A stretch of 64,000 bases of DNA from an uncultured Clostridia bacterium (GTDB lineage: Bacteria; Bacillota; Clostridia; TANB77; CAG-508). Within the stretch, counting starts at the first letter, position 1; every line of letters begins with the position of its first letter. The notes below the pieces were generated by a model that made no database searches, was not told the origin of the DNA, and saw nothing but the letters and a program-made list of their open reading frames with translations. The position numbers and the translations under genes are program-made. The stretch covers positions 186,001 to 250,000 of the forward strand of contig CAKMVZ010000001.1 of NCBI GenBank assembly GCA_928721915.1, in the 5' to 3' direction. Shown here in pieces: positions 1-8,305 of this stretch.

Positions 1-773
1 GTAAGACAGAATATGTTATACCACTAACAATAACGAAAGCAAATATTACTGTTAATGAAATTGGCATAGAAGCATTTCCGTATGAATTATCAAAATTTGA
101 AACAACATATGACGCAAGTTTTAAAGGTAGAAGTGAAAATTTAAGAATTGCAGCTTCTAAAATTAATGGAACTGTTTTAATGCCTGGAGAACAATTTTCT
201 TTTAATGGAGTTGTTGGAGAAAGAACTGTATCAGAAGGTTATCAAGATGCAGCAATTTACTCAAATGGTCAGGTTGTTCAAGGATTAGCAGGTGGTATTT
301 GTCAAATATCATCAACTTTATATAATGTTGCTTTACTTGCAAACCTTCAAATTGATGAACGTTATAATCATTCATTTACGACTTCTTATGTTAAAGCTGG
401 TAGAGATGCAACAGTTGTTTATGGTGTTAAAGATTTAAAATTTACAAATACTAGAGAATATCCAATAAAGATAACGGCAAGTGTTAGTGGGGGAGTTTGT
501 ACATTTGCTATATATGGAATAAAACAAAATGAATATGAAGTAAAAATACTTCCTCAAACAACTCAAACTACTCCATATACAACACAAACAATAGTTGATT
601 CTTCTTTAGCACCTGGAGCAAGAAGTGTTATGCAAGCTGGTGCAAATGGATGTAAGGTTACAACCTATAAAGAAGTTTACTTAAACGGAGTGCAAATATC
701 TAGGGAAGAAATAAGTAATGATACTTATCAGGTAATGACTAGAATTGTAAAAGTAGGTCCTAGTGTAAATTAA
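1..773 (+). CDS. VanW family protein with C-terminal G5-like domain (5' end cut)
   Basis: The gene enters from the left edge, read in the phase starting at base 3, so its N-terminus is missing. About 256 residues are visible. The first ~50 look like the end of a YoaR-type peptidoglycan-binding domain. The VanW core follows, with PGEQFSFN, GYQDAAIY and the signature GLAGGICQISSTLYNVAL. After it comes a Thr/Gln-rich stretch and a beta-rich C-terminal part resembling a G5 domain. VanW/YoaR proteins are envelope proteins of Gram-positives whose exact activity is not settled. The family call is firm; the function is not. A strong hairpin terminator directly follows the stop. Confidence 0.85.
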   Translation, partial: KTEYVIPLTITKANITVNEIGIEAFPYELSKFETTYDASFKGRSENLRIAASKINGTVLMPGEQFSFNGVVGERTVSEGYQDAAIYSNGQVVQGLAGGICQISSTLYNVALLANLQIDERYNHSFTTSYVKAGRDATVVYGVKDLKFTNTREYPIKITASVSGGVCTFAIYGIKQNEYEVKILPQTTQTTPYTTQTIVDSSLAPGARSVMQAGANGCKVTTYKEVYLNGVQISREEISNDTYQVMTRIVKVGPSVN

Positions 774-780
774 ATAAAAT

Positions 781-815
781 AATGTAGACATTGTTATATG
801 TCTACATTTATTTTG
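781..815 (+). terminator. Rho-independent terminator after the VanW gene
   Basis: A perfect 10-bp inverted repeat (AATGTAGACA / TGTCTACATT) with an 8-base loop is followed by a T-rich run. It begins eight bases after the VanW stop codon. Confidence 0.85.
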
Positions 816-827
816 TATTAAAAATCG

Positions 828-855
828 TTGACTTTTTTTAAAATAATGATATAAT
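828..855 (+). promoter_or_regulatory. Sigma-A promoter for tRNA-Lys
   Basis: TTGACT at 828-833 and TATAAT at 850-855 are separated by 16 bases, about 20 bases upstream of the mature tRNA 5' end. Confidence 0.8.
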
Positions 856-875
856 ACTTATGTTATATATTTTAT

Positions 876-951
876 GCGCCATTAGCTCAGTTGGTAGAGC
901 AGTTGACTCTTAATCAAATGGTCGGAGGTTCGAATCCTCTATGGCGCACCA
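876..951 (+). tRNA. tRNA-Lys, anticodon CTT
   Basis: The acceptor arms GCGCCAT and ATGGCGC are perfectly complementary. The D-arm (AGCTCAG-TTGGTA-GAGC), the T-arm with GGTTCGAATCC and an encoded CCA are all present. The seven-base anticodon loop is CTCTTAA, giving anticodon CTT, which reads AAG (lysine). It has its own promoter and terminator, so it is a one-gene transcription unit. Nothing in it suggests frameshift decoding: the anticodon loop has the normal seven bases. Confidence 0.96.
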
Positions 952-958
952 TATTATA

Positions 959-996
959 ACAACTTATGAACTAAAAAGTTTGTAGGTTGTTTTTTA
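959..996 (+). terminator. Terminator of the tRNA unit
   Basis: An imperfect stem pairs AACAACTTATGAAC with GTTTGTAGGTTGTT and is followed by a run of six T, a few bases after the tRNA CCA end. Confidence 0.7.
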
Positions 997-1248
997 ATTC
1001 TTCATATTTTAAAATTTGTTATAATCCTTTTAAATCTAAAAGATTTGTGATACAATTATTTTGTATTTATCTAATACTTCTTTGTAAAAATTTGGCTTTT
1101 GTTATTTATGTAAAATAATTTTATTAAAGAAATTAGATAAATTCTTTTTTTATAAAAAATAACTGGATTTTTTTCGCACAATTAAAATTATAGAATAGGT
1201 TCTATATAGAAGTAATAATTATCACAAAAGAAAGTGAGGTGAATACAA

Positions 1249-1325
1249 ATGAATAAATATGATAAAATGGTAAATCAGTAGCCCAACAAAAAAGTATTAA
1301 TAATATGAACAATACTAATAAATAA
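1249..1325 (+). pseudogene. Small ORF broken by a one-base deletion
   Basis: A good ribosome site (AAAGTGAGGTG) precedes an ATG that opens MNKYDKM and then hits TAG after ten codons. If one G is restored after the ATG at 1267, the frame continues as GKSVAQQKSINNMNNTNK to a TAA at 1323. I do not recognise the peptide; the Lys/Gln/Asn-rich composition recalls small spore-associated proteins, but that is only a resemblance. This is the one frame break in the window with no CGG, and its sign is opposite to the others. It could be a true small pseudogene or a sequencing error. The rest of 997-1374 is AT-rich with nothing recognisable. Confidence 0.4.
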
Positions 1326-1374
1326 CAAATATTGAAATTTTAAAAATATATAAAATTTATAGGAGATGATGAGT

Positions 1375-2557
1375 ATGAGCGAACTAAAACCAAATTGGTG
1401 GGACGATACAAGATATGGAGATTTAAATGGAGCAGAAAGAAATAGACAAGTAGAAAGAGATAAATTATTATGGGAACAAAATAAACGATTAGAACAGAAA
1501 AATCAAATAGAATTAGAAAAGTTACAATTAGAAAAGGAACAAATAGAAGCTGATAAAGAAAATGCAGAACTAATTGCAGAAGCTACAAAACAAGCTGAAA
1601 AAGATAGACATTATAATGAAATGCTTTTAGAACAAGAAAAACAAATGAATAAACTAGATCTAGAATTAACTAAACAAAGTCACGAAGAAATAATGAGGTG
1701 TAAGAAATTATGTGATGAACTAAATGTTAATTATGAGGAATTAGTAGAATTTGATAATAAATTTGAATATGGAGTAACTTCCTTTGAAGATATTCAGGTA
1801 GCAGAAAAGAATTTAAAGAAAGCTAAAACATTATTAGAAAAGTACAAGAATAAAAATTTTATATATAATTATGAGGAAAAAAATGATGATAGTGATGAAT
1901 ATAATGAAAATAGTATAAAAAATTTTGATGTTTATGACCTAGAAGATATGATAGATGAAGAAAAAGAAGAAATTGAAAAAATAAAGAAATTAAAATATTA
2001 TAATTTTCAATTATTAGTTGATTTTGGACTAGTTATATGGATAGGTTGGGAATGTTTAATGTATTTCATATTAAATGAAGCAAGTGCAAGTATAAATAGA
2101 GTATTGTTATCAATAGGTATTTTTATAATATTTAATCTAATTTGCAGACAAAGTATAAAAACTCGGAATAAATACAAAAATTCAAGAACACAATTCTAAA
2201 ATAAATAAGTTGAAGAAAGAAAAAGATAGAAAATTAAATTCAGCTAAAAAAGTTCAAAAAGAGAGTATCAAAAACATAGAAAAACAAATAGAACAACTTG
2301 GTCTAGCAATAGAAAATGGATATAAGCAAAATCAAGACTACAAAGAAAAATTATATACTAAATTTTTGAATTTTAGAATTGAAAATTATAATGAGGATAT
2401 GGAAAACTTAATAAAGAAACTTAATTTAGGCAATATTATTGGTTTAGACAGAAAATACGAGAGCAAGAATAAACCTATTGACGAGTTAAAAACAAATAAT
2501 GGAACAGTAAAGGATTATACTAATTTTGTTAGAAAAATATTAGGTGAAAATGATTAA
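1375..2557 (+). CDS. Coiled-coil membrane protein, unknown function (CGG +1 site)
   Basis: The start is ATG 1375: AGGAG at 1361-1365 sits nine bases upstream, while the ATGs at 1366 and 1369 are too close to it. Residues ~20-120 are highly charged Glu/Lys/Gln coiled coil. Residues ~215-255 hold two hydrophobic helices. The zero frame reaches CGG at 2164-2166 and would end after eleven more codons. Skipping the C gives Gly264, and the frame stays open for 130 codons of further charged helix to the stop at 2557, 393 residues in all. The second part has no convincing start codon or ribosome site of its own, which supports one shifted gene. I do not recognise the family. The shape suggests an inner-membrane protein with cytoplasmic coiled coils on both sides. 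Confidence 0.6.
2164..2167 (+). other. CGG +1 recoding site (ACT C|GGA)
   Basis: An in-phase CGG follows ACT. The downstream protein is in the +1 frame beginning with GGA (Gly). Confidence 0.75.
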
Positions 2558-2659
2558 ATAATCTATTTTAATTATATTGAATTTTTATAAAAGGTTGTAT
2601 ATAATATTTACTATATTTTATAGAAAATAAAATGGACTTTTTAAGTAGAGGTAGAAAAT

Positions 2660-3325
2660 ATGAAGAAAAAGCTTTTTTTGTTACTTATTATAGTTATATT
2701 AATTATATTATGTATAGTTTTTGTTTTATTTAATTTATCTAAGGATAAAGATAATAATGAAGATAGTATGGATTGGGTTAGCTCGTATATACCTGCAATT
2801 TATGATGCTTTAAATGGTGAATCTGAGGAAGTATATTTGTCTCCTGATGAGATGGATAATTTAAAAATTGAGGTAATTAAAAGCGATGATTATGAATATC
2901 CATTTGTAATATTAGAGTATATAGAAATTGAAAATGATATTGAATTTCATGGATATAATATATTTTATTTAAAAGAAGGTAAGGTATATTATTATACAGT
3001 TTCTTTTAGTGGAGATACAACACTGGTTTATTTATATGATATTCAAGAGAATAAATATGGTTGGTATTTTTATTCAAATCATGATGATTTAATCACACTT
3101 GAATCTTTAGACAATATATTAAAAGGCGATAGTGTTACAGAACCATTTGGTTCTATATCTCAATTTGAGAAAGAATATAAAAAAATTGATGACATAAATT
3201 CATATTCTAGTATTTCAGTAGATTTTAATATTGATGAGAATAAATTGAAAAATGATTTAAATGATTTAGCTACAAAATATGAAGAAAGTTATAAAAATAC
3301 AGTTGATTTAAAAGAAAAAAATTAA
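2660..3325 (+). CDS. Membrane-anchored protein of unknown function
   Basis: The ATG follows GAGGT at a good distance. An N-terminal hydrophobic segment (residues ~4-26) is an anchor or uncleaved signal. The rest, ~190 residues, is acidic, rich in Asp, Glu and Tyr, and predicted to lie outside the membrane. There is no lipobox cysteine in the usual place: the only Cys is inside the hydrophobic core. I do not recognise the family. It is isolated between the coiled-coil gene and a convergent spore-coat pair, sharing a bidirectional terminator with the latter. Confidence 0.7.
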   Translation: MKKKLFLLLIIVILIILCIVFVLFNLSKDKDNNEDSMDWVSSYIPAIYDALNGESEEVYLSPDEMDNLKIEVIKSDDYEYPFVILEYIEIENDIEFHGYNIFYLKEGKVYYYTVSFSGDTTLVYLYDIQENKYGWYFYSNHDDLITLESLDNILKGDSVTEPFGSISQFEKEYKKIDDINSYSSISVDFNIDENKLKNDLNDLATKYEESYKNTVDLKEKN

Positions 3326-3351
3326 AATGCTAGTTTTTGCTAGCATTTTTT
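3324..3351. terminator. Bidirectional terminator between convergent genes
   Basis: AAAATGCTAG and CTAGCATTTT form a near-perfect stem around a short T-rich loop, with T runs leaving on both strands. It serves the + gene ending at 3325 and the minus gene ending at 3350. Confidence 0.85.
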
Positions 3352-3598
3352 ATATGTTTTCTAAAACTGTTTTTAATTTATTTATTTTTTCTGGTTTTGC
3401 AGGAGTTGGTGGAATATAATATCCCTTTGAGATTGCTAATTTATAAAGTTCATATTCAAAGCTCTCAATATTTGAACGAATATTTTGAAGAGTTTGTCTA
3501 AGGTCAGCATTTTCAGTTTGAATTATTGCATTTGAATATATTTTTATTTCCGTTTTTGAACTTTCTAATATATCATTTACCATATGTTTTTCTTCCAT
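3350..3598 (-). CDS. CotF-like spore coat protein
   Basis: This 82-residue protein matches the CotF pattern: an N-terminal helix with ILESSKTEIKIYSNA, then ADLRQTLQNIRSN, then a helix ending in a Gly-Tyr-Tyr-x-Pro-Pro turn. CotF-type proteins are ferritin-like two-helix proteins deposited in the spore coat. It is the second gene of a minus-strand pair, 27 bases after a related small gene. AAGGAGA precedes the start at a slightly long distance; an internal ATG five codons on is possible. The context with spoIIE elsewhere in the window fits a spore former. Confidence 0.75.
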   Translation of the reverse strand: MEEKHMVNDILESSKTEIKIYSNAIIQTENADLRQTLQNIRSNIESFEYELYKLAISKGYYIPPTPAKPEKINKLKTVLENI

Positions 3599-3625
3599 GG
3601 AAGTATTTTATCTCCTTTCTTAATT

Positions 3626-3814
3626 TTATTCATTTAAAAATGATATTAATTTTTGTGATGTATTTAGAGATTCTTGTGAAGCTTTATTAAAAACTTGTTT
3701 AATTTGCGGATCTACGGCATAGTCAGAATAATTTTTTAATTTTTCAAAATTAATTGTTTCAAATTCTATAAGATGTTTTAAATTTTGAAGTTCAACCTCA
3801 TTTAAGTTTGTCAT
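3626..3814 (-). CDS. Small helical protein, probable spore-coat partner
   Basis: A 62-residue helical protein with a strong ribosome site (CGGAGGT). The pattern of a first helix (LKHLIEFETINFEKLKNY), the turn DPQIKQVF and a second helix ending LISFLNE resembles the short ferritin-like spore proteins often encoded beside CotF genes in Clostridia. It probably forms a two-gene operon with the CotF-like gene downstream. No enzyme motif is visible. Confidence 0.65.
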   Translation of the reverse strand: MTNLNEVELQNLKHLIEFETINFEKLKNYSDYAVDPQIKQVFNKASQESLNTSQKLISFLNE

Positions 3815-3965
3815 AAATAACCTCCGATTAATATATTTTAAAAATATTATTTCACTAAAAAATACTAATTATTCAAAAATAATAAAAAAATGAGATAAAT
3901 TTAAAAAAAGTGTAAATAAATATGTTTTTTAATAAATAAATAGCTTATTTACCATTTTTTACAAA

Positions 3966-3993
3966 TTGATTACAATTGAATAATTATTATAGA
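3966..3993 (+). promoter_or_regulatory. Probable promoter of the M23 peptidase gene
   Basis: TTGATT at 3966 and TATAGA at 3988 are 16 bases apart, about 60 bases upstream of the start codon. Confidence 0.5.
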
Positions 3994-4052
3994 ATACAAA
4001 TGATTTAAATTATAACATAGGGAACTAATGATTATAAGAAAGAGGTGAAAAG

Positions 4053-5066
4053 ATGGTTAGTGTATTTAAAAATTTAGTTATCCATTTTAGGACATGGATT
4101 AAATTTTTAATTATATTGGCTATTGGATTAGGAATTATATTTTTTATAGTTTTTTCAGTGTATAAACCTGTTTATGCAGTTACAATTTCTGGTAATTTTT
4201 TGGGATATACAGATGATAAAAGTAAATTGCAAGAAAACATAAATGAGTACATGAAAAGTGGAGATTCAGACCAAGTTGCTTTTGTCGATATAGAAGTATT
4301 GCCAGAATATTCATTTTGTTTAGTAAAAAAAGAATTGGAAACATCTGATGATAAAATTTTTAATGAAGTAATTGATACTGGTATTACATATTATAAGTAT
4401 TATGCTATTTTATTAGATTCAGAAGAAAAATATTATGTTTCAACATATCAAGAATGTGAAAATATAATTCAGCAATTGAAAGATAAAGATAGTGAAAATA
4501 AAGACAAAATTTCATATGTAGTAAAATATGAAACAGAATTAAAACAATTTACAGATACAGAAACAGCTGTTGCTGGTTTATATGTAGAAAAAAAACCAGA
4601 TCCAGTAATTCCAAAAGTATCAAACTCTACAAGACTTGGAAGTGTTGTTACTGCTACAAATGTAAATTATAATTACGTTAATATTGGAGTTAATTTTATT
4701 AACCCAATTTCAGGTACTATCACTTCAAGATTTGGATCTGTAAGTAGTGTAAGGTCAAGTGTACATGCAGGATTAGATGTTGCAGCTCCAACTGGAACTT
4801 CAATTAAAGCTGCAGCTTCAGGTACAGTTTCTTTTTCTGGAAATAAGGGTTCATTAGGTAAGCTAATTACAATTGATCATGGAAATGGAGTTTTAACATA
4901 TTATGCTCATTGTAATGCTTTATATAAAAGCGTTGGAGAATATGTTAATCAAGGTGATATAATTGCAGCAGTTGGCAGTACTGGAAATTCAACTGGACCT
5001 CATTTACATATTGAAGTAAGAATAAATGGTGTTGCTTATAATCCAATTAATTATTTCGCATATTAA
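4053..5066 (+). CDS. Membrane-anchored M23 (LytM-type) peptidase
   Basis: A 337-residue protein with one N-terminal membrane helix (residues ~17-38), an extracytoplasmic linker domain of ~170 residues and a C-terminal M23 domain. The zinc-site motifs are complete: HAGLDVAA (HxxxD), the HGNG turn, and HCNA followed by HLHIEV (HxH). Such enzymes cut peptide cross-links of peptidoglycan, or act as LytM regulators when residues are missing; here they are present. The SpoIIQ/SpoIIIAH-type engulfment peptidases have a similar layout, so a sporulation role is possible but not shown. Flanked by its own promoter and terminator. Confidence 0.88.
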   Translation: MVSVFKNLVIHFRTWIKFLIILAIGLGIIFFIVFSVYKPVYAVTISGNFLGYTDDKSKLQENINEYMKSGDSDQVAFVDIEVLPEYSFCLVKKELETSDDKIFNEVIDTGITYYKYYAILLDSEEKYYVSTYQECENIIQQLKDKDSENKDKISYVVKYETELKQFTDTETAVAGLYVEKKPDPVIPKVSNSTRLGSVVTATNVNYNYVNIGVNFINPISGTITSRFGSVSSVRSSVHAGLDVAAPTGTSIKAAASGTVSFSGNKGSLGKLITIDHGNGVLTYYAHCNALYKSVGEYVNQGDIIAAVGSTGNSTGPHLHIEVRINGVAYNPINYFAY

Positions 5067-5070
5067 AGTA

Positions 5071-5108
5071 AAAGAACTGGTAATAAATCTTATCAGTTCT
5101 TTATTTTA
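5071..5108. terminator. Terminator between M23 gene and XRE gene
   Basis: AAAGAACTG and CAGTTCTTT form a 9-bp stem with a 14-base loop, then TATTTTAT. It lies between convergent genes. Confidence 0.8.
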
Positions 5109-5119
5109 TATATTTAAAA

Positions 5120-5356
5120 TTATTCTGAATCTAAATCACTAAAAATCTTATCTGAAAAGAAATCTTTTAATTCAATATTTAAACCCTCACATAAATGTAA
5201 AATTGTGTCGATAGTAGGACTTTTACTTTTTTTGTTTATAAAACTGCTTAATGTAGAATAAGGGATACCAGAAAGTAAAGATAATTTATGAATTGTTATA
5301 TTATTTTGGTTTGCTAAGTCTAAAATTCTATTTCTAATAGCATCCCAAAGTTTCAT
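5120..5356 (-). CDS. Small XRE-family (Cro/CI-type) DNA-binding regulator
   Basis: At 78 residues this is essentially one helix-turn-helix domain: ILDLANQNNITIHKLSLLSGIP is followed by the recognition helix region YSTLSSFINKKSKSPTIDTILHL and a short acidic tail. The ribosome site GGAGGG is well placed. The upstream region holds two copies of a palindromic 12-mer (ACGAAANATCGT), the most likely operators. One copy overlaps the expected -35 region of this gene, so autoregulation is likely. Confidence 0.88.
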   Translation of the reverse strand: MKLWDAIRNRILDLANQNNITIHKLSLLSGIPYSTLSSFINKKSKSPTIDTILHLCEGLNIELKDFFSDKIFSDLDSE

Positions 5357-5405
5357 AAATACCCTCCAATCAAAAAAAGTATAACAAAATTAATTAAATA
5401 ACGTC

Positions 5406-5489
5406 GACGAAAAATCGTTAAAATGTATTGACTTTAAAAAAATTAATGTTATAATAAAATTGTTAACGAAATATCGTCAATTTTCGACA
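5406..5489 (+). promoter_or_regulatory. Divergent control region: two operator-like palindromes, a promoter and a Spo0A-box match
   Basis: Two copies of ACGAAANATCGT occur at 5407-5418 and 5466-5477. Between them is a good + strand promoter (TTGACT 5428-5433, TATAAT 5450-5455, 16-base spacer). At 5483-5489 TTCGACA, which is TGTCGAA on the other strand, matches the Spo0A box core within TTTTGTCGAAAA. That position is just downstream of the expected start point, as in Spo0A-repressed promoters. No clear gene follows on the + strand; only a 27-codon ORF at 5514 without a convincing ribosome site. The transcript could be a small RNA. No coding gene is seen in 5357-5661. Confidence 0.5.
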
Positions 5490-5661
5490 AAATTTGACAA
5501 AAATATATTCTGTATGATATTTATACAATCTCTTATACTTCTAAAAGTTTTTAATATAGAGAAATTAATTTTGGGTTTTCAAGGTTTTCTCCCATCTTAA
5601 AAATTAATAAAAAATAATACCCATGTTTTTTAAAATTATATTCGATAAAAAAACCTTGATT

Positions 5662-5880
5662 TTAGTATTTTATAAATATGTAAAATAAAATATATTTATA
5701 TGAATAAATATTTAATTCTTTTGGTGTTAAATTTTTAAGTTCATTAAAATTTTTAAGAATTTTATCTAAATTTTTTTCAGGTGAAATCAACCATTCATTT
5801 AATGATATTTCAAAATTTTTTATATCTTCTATATCTAATAATATTTTTATTTTTGATTTTTTAAAATTATTAATAATCAT
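5662..5880 (-). CDS. Small hypothetical protein, faint MecA N-domain resemblance
   Basis: A 72-residue ORF with AAAGGAA about twelve bases before the ATG. The segment INNFKKSKIKILLDIEDI followed by an Asn-Glu-Trp helix recalls the N-terminal domain of the adaptor MecA (a short strand, then acidic residues, then a helix). It stops early in an aromatic, hydrophobic tail. It may be a degenerate or minimal MecA-like protein or a chance ORF; base composition gives no help in this AT-rich region. Confidence 0.35.
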   Translation of the reverse strand: MIINNFKKSKIKILLDIEDIKNFEISLNEWLISPEKNLDKILKNFNELKNLTPKELNIYSYKYILFYIFIKY

Positions 5881-6015
5881 TTTAAATAAAATTCCTTTTT
5901 ATTTTTTACTATTGTAATTTAATTATACAATTTTGTAGATTTAAGTAAATGGAACATTTTACTATATGTTTTAAAATAAAGCTAAAAAGTTTTTTTAAAA
6001 TTAATAAATTAAGGC

Positions 6016-6044
6016 TTGAAAAATTGTAAGTATCAAGATATAAT
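6016..6044 (+). promoter_or_regulatory. Promoter of the DUF4321-mre cluster
   Basis: TTGAAA at 6016-6021 and TATAAT at 6039-6044 with a 17-base spacer, about 50 bases before the DUF4321 start codon. Confidence 0.75.
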
Positions 6045-6096
6045 ATCAAAGTAATATTAATTATAATTAGGGAAATAAAGATTTGGAGGAAAAAAT

Positions 6097-6355
6097 ATGG
6101 CTACTAAAGATAAGAGTATATGGATTTTATTAATTTTTATTTTATCAGGATTAGTTATAGGTGGGTTATTAGGAGAACTTACTCGGGTCAGTTAGTTGGC
6201 TTTGGTGGCTTGGATATGGGCAAGAATTTGGGCTTTCCTCACCACTTACTTTAAACTTAAGTGTTTTAACACTAACATTTGGTTTAACTTTTAAAATTAA
6301 TATATCTAGTATTATTGGAATGGCAATAGCTATTTTTATTTATAGAAAAATATAA
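6097..6355 (+). CDS. DUF4321 membrane protein (CGG +1 site)
   Basis: AGGAGG-like GGAGG precedes ATG 6097. The first 29 codons encode one membrane helix ending GGLLGELT. The zero frame then meets CGG (6184-6186) and TAG two codons later. Skipping the C gives Gly30 and continues WLWWLGYGQEFGLSSP and LNLSVLTLTFGLTFKINI to a second helix ending AIAIFIYRKI, stop 6353-6355, 85 residues. Both halves match DUF4321, a short two-helix family typically found next to mreB in Clostridia, including the family's GGxxGE, WLxYGxxFGL and LTFG motifs and its normal length. Function unknown; proximity suggests a role in cell shape or division. Confidence 0.85.
6184..6187 (+). other. CGG +1 recoding site (ACT C|GGG) in DUF4321
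   Basis: The zero frame stops two codons later. The +1 frame restores a conserved family over 56 codons, starting with Gly. Confidence 0.88.
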
Positions 6356-6418
6356 AGGCTTTGATAGACTTAAAGTTTAAAGACTGGATAAGCTAGGCAG
6401 TAAAGGATTGAGGCGTAG

Positions 6419-7450
6419 ATGAATTTATTAAAACTTAATAATAAAGATTTGGGGATAGATTTAGGAACAGCAAATATATTGGTTTCAATGAATAATAAAG
6501 GAATAGTTTTTAGGGAACCTTCTGTTGTTGCAATAAAAAAGGATACAGAAGAAGTTGTAGCTTTTGGCCAAGAAGCAAAGGAAATGTTAGGAAGAACACC
6601 TGAAACTATTTTAGCAATTAGACCTCTTAAAGATGGAGTTATTGCTGATTTTACAGCAACGAAATTAATGCTTAGTTCTATTATTAATAAAGTAACAAAA
6701 AATTTAAAAATTATAAAACCTAGAGTTGTAATAGGTGTTCCAGCGGGAATAACTGAAGTTGAAGAAAGAGCAGTTCAGGAAGCAGCTCTTTCATGTGGTG
6801 TAAGAGAAGTTTATTTGATTGAAGAACCGATGGCAGCTGCAATTGGTTCTGGTCTTAGAATAGAAGAACCAACTGGTAATATGATAGTAGATATTGGTGG
6901 TGGAACTACGGAAATTGCAGTTGTATCACTTGGTGGTATTGTTACAAGTACTTCAATAAAAATTGCTGGTGATGAAATGACAGAAGATATAATTAATTAT
7001 GCAAAAAGATATTTAGATATGGTTATTGGAGAAGTAACTGCAGAAGAAGTAAAAATGGAAATTGGTTGTGCAATGCCATTTATGACTGAACTTAAAAAAG
7101 TAATAAGAGGAAGAGACTTAAGAACTGGTTTGCCAGTAAAAAAAGAAATATCTTCAGTTGAAGTTCAAGAGGCTATGAAAGATTCAATTAATAAAATTGT
7201 TGAAGGAGTTAAATCAACTTTAGAAGTTACACCACCAGAACTTTCTTCAGATATTATAGTAAATGGAATTATGCTTGCTGGTGGAGGTGCTTTAATTAAA
7301 AATTTGGATAAATTGATTTCTGAAAAAACTGGAATTCATGTAAATATTGCTGAGAATGCTCTTGATTGTGTAGCAAACGGAACAATGGCAGTTTTAGAAA
7401 ATATAGATAAACTTAAAAATGTTGTATCTATGTCTTATGGTAGAAGATAG
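6419..7450 (+). CDS. mreB: Rod shape-determining protein MreB
   Basis: A 343-residue actin-like protein of normal MreB length. Phosphate-1 loop DLGIDLGTANILV, RPLKDGVIADF, the phosphate-2 motif IVDIGGGTTEIAVVS and the adenosine motif MLAGGGALIKNLD are all present. MreB forms membrane-bound filaments that direct lateral wall synthesis through MreC, MreD, RodA and PBP2. It starts the mreB-mreC-mreD-pbp2-minC run, 63 bases after DUF4321. A near-start ribosome site AGGATTGAGG supports ATG 6419. No CGG is in phase. Confidence 0.97.
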   Translation: MNLLKLNNKDLGIDLGTANILVSMNNKGIVFREPSVVAIKKDTEEVVAFGQEAKEMLGRTPETILAIRPLKDGVIADFTATKLMLSSIINKVTKNLKIIKPRVVIGVPAGITEVEERAVQEAALSCGVREVYLIEEPMAAAIGSGLRIEEPTGNMIVDIGGGTTEIAVVSLGGIVTSTSIKIAGDEMTEDIINYAKRYLDMVIGEVTAEEVKMEIGCAMPFMTELKKVIRGRDLRTGLPVKKEISSVEVQEAMKDSINKIVEGVKSTLEVTPPELSSDIIVNGIMLAGGGALIKNLDKLISEKTGIHVNIAENALDCVANGTMAVLENIDKLKNVVSMSYGRR

Positions 7451-7466
7451 GAGGCTATTTAGAAAA

Positions 7467-8285
7467 ATGGGAGAAAATAGACATGTTGGTCTTTTAGGTA
7501 CAATTATTACAATTGTTATTTTAATATTACTTATACTTCTTACAAATGTTGATACAAGTAAAATGTCTTATTTTAGAAGCCTTTCTAGTAAAATAACTGC
7601 TCCTGTTCAAACATTATTTACAAATTTAAAAAATAAAGTCACTGGAAATGAAAATTATTTTATTGAAATTGATGAATTAAAAGCAGAAAATGAAGAGCTT
7701 AAAAAGAAGAATAGTGAACTTGAAGAAAAATTAATTGAATATGATGTTCTAAAAGCAGAAAATGAAGGCTTAATTCAAAAAATGAATTTAACTGAAAAAT
7801 ATTCAGAATATAAAACAGTTCCTGCAGATGTAATTAATAAAGATATTAGTAATTATAGTAGTACATTGGTTTTAAATGTAGGATCTAATGATGGAATTGA
7901 AAAAGGCATGACAGTTATTGCTGATAAAGGTTTAGTTGGGTATATTACTTCTGTAACTGATGATACATCACAAGTAAAAGTTATAATAGATTCTGGAAGT
8001 ACAGTAAGTTGTAATATTAGCACAACTGATGAAAGTGTTATTTGTAAAGGAACTCTTGATAATAATCAACTAATGAGAGTTACATATATTCCAACAGGAG
8101 CTGACTTAATAGTAGGAGATAGTGTAGAAACTTCAGGAGTTGGAGGAGTATATGTTAGAGGCATACATATTGGAACTATAAAAGAAATTGTAACAACTAC
8201 AAATGATACTGATAGATATGCTATTGTTGAAGCTGCAGTTGATTTTTCAAAATTAACAACAGTATTAGTTATCACAAGTAACTAA
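7467..8285 (+). CDS. mreC: Rod shape-determining protein MreC
   Basis: A 272-residue protein with one N-terminal helix (residues ~8-26), a coiled coil rich in Glu/Lys (~70-105) and the beta-sandwich MreC core: LNVGSNDGIEKGMTVIADKGLVGYI, IDSGSTVSC and GVGGVYVRGIHIGTI. The start is set at ATG 7467, after AGGAGG at 7449-7454 which lies across the mreB stop; a longer form from an overlapping upstream start is possible but lacks a ribosome site. MreC is the bitopic scaffold linking MreB to the wall enzymes. Confidence 0.94.
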   Translation: MGENRHVGLLGTIITIVILILLILLTNVDTSKMSYFRSLSSKITAPVQTLFTNLKNKVTGNENYFIEIDELKAENEELKKKNSELEEKLIEYDVLKAENEGLIQKMNLTEKYSEYKTVPADVINKDISNYSSTLVLNVGSNDGIEKGMTVIADKGLVGYITSVTDDTSQVKVIIDSGSTVSCNISTTDESVICKGTLDNNQLMRVTYIPTGADLIVGDSVETSGVGGVYVRGIHIGTIKEIVTTTNDTDRYAIVEAAVDFSKLTTVLVITSN

Positions 8286-8305
8286 ATAAGGAGGATTTTG
8301 GAAAA

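Noticed and set aside
876..951. The tRNA as a possible frameshift-suppressor tRNA
   Set aside because: It has a normal seven-base anticodon loop with anticodon CTT (Lys) and cannot read CGG or GGN.
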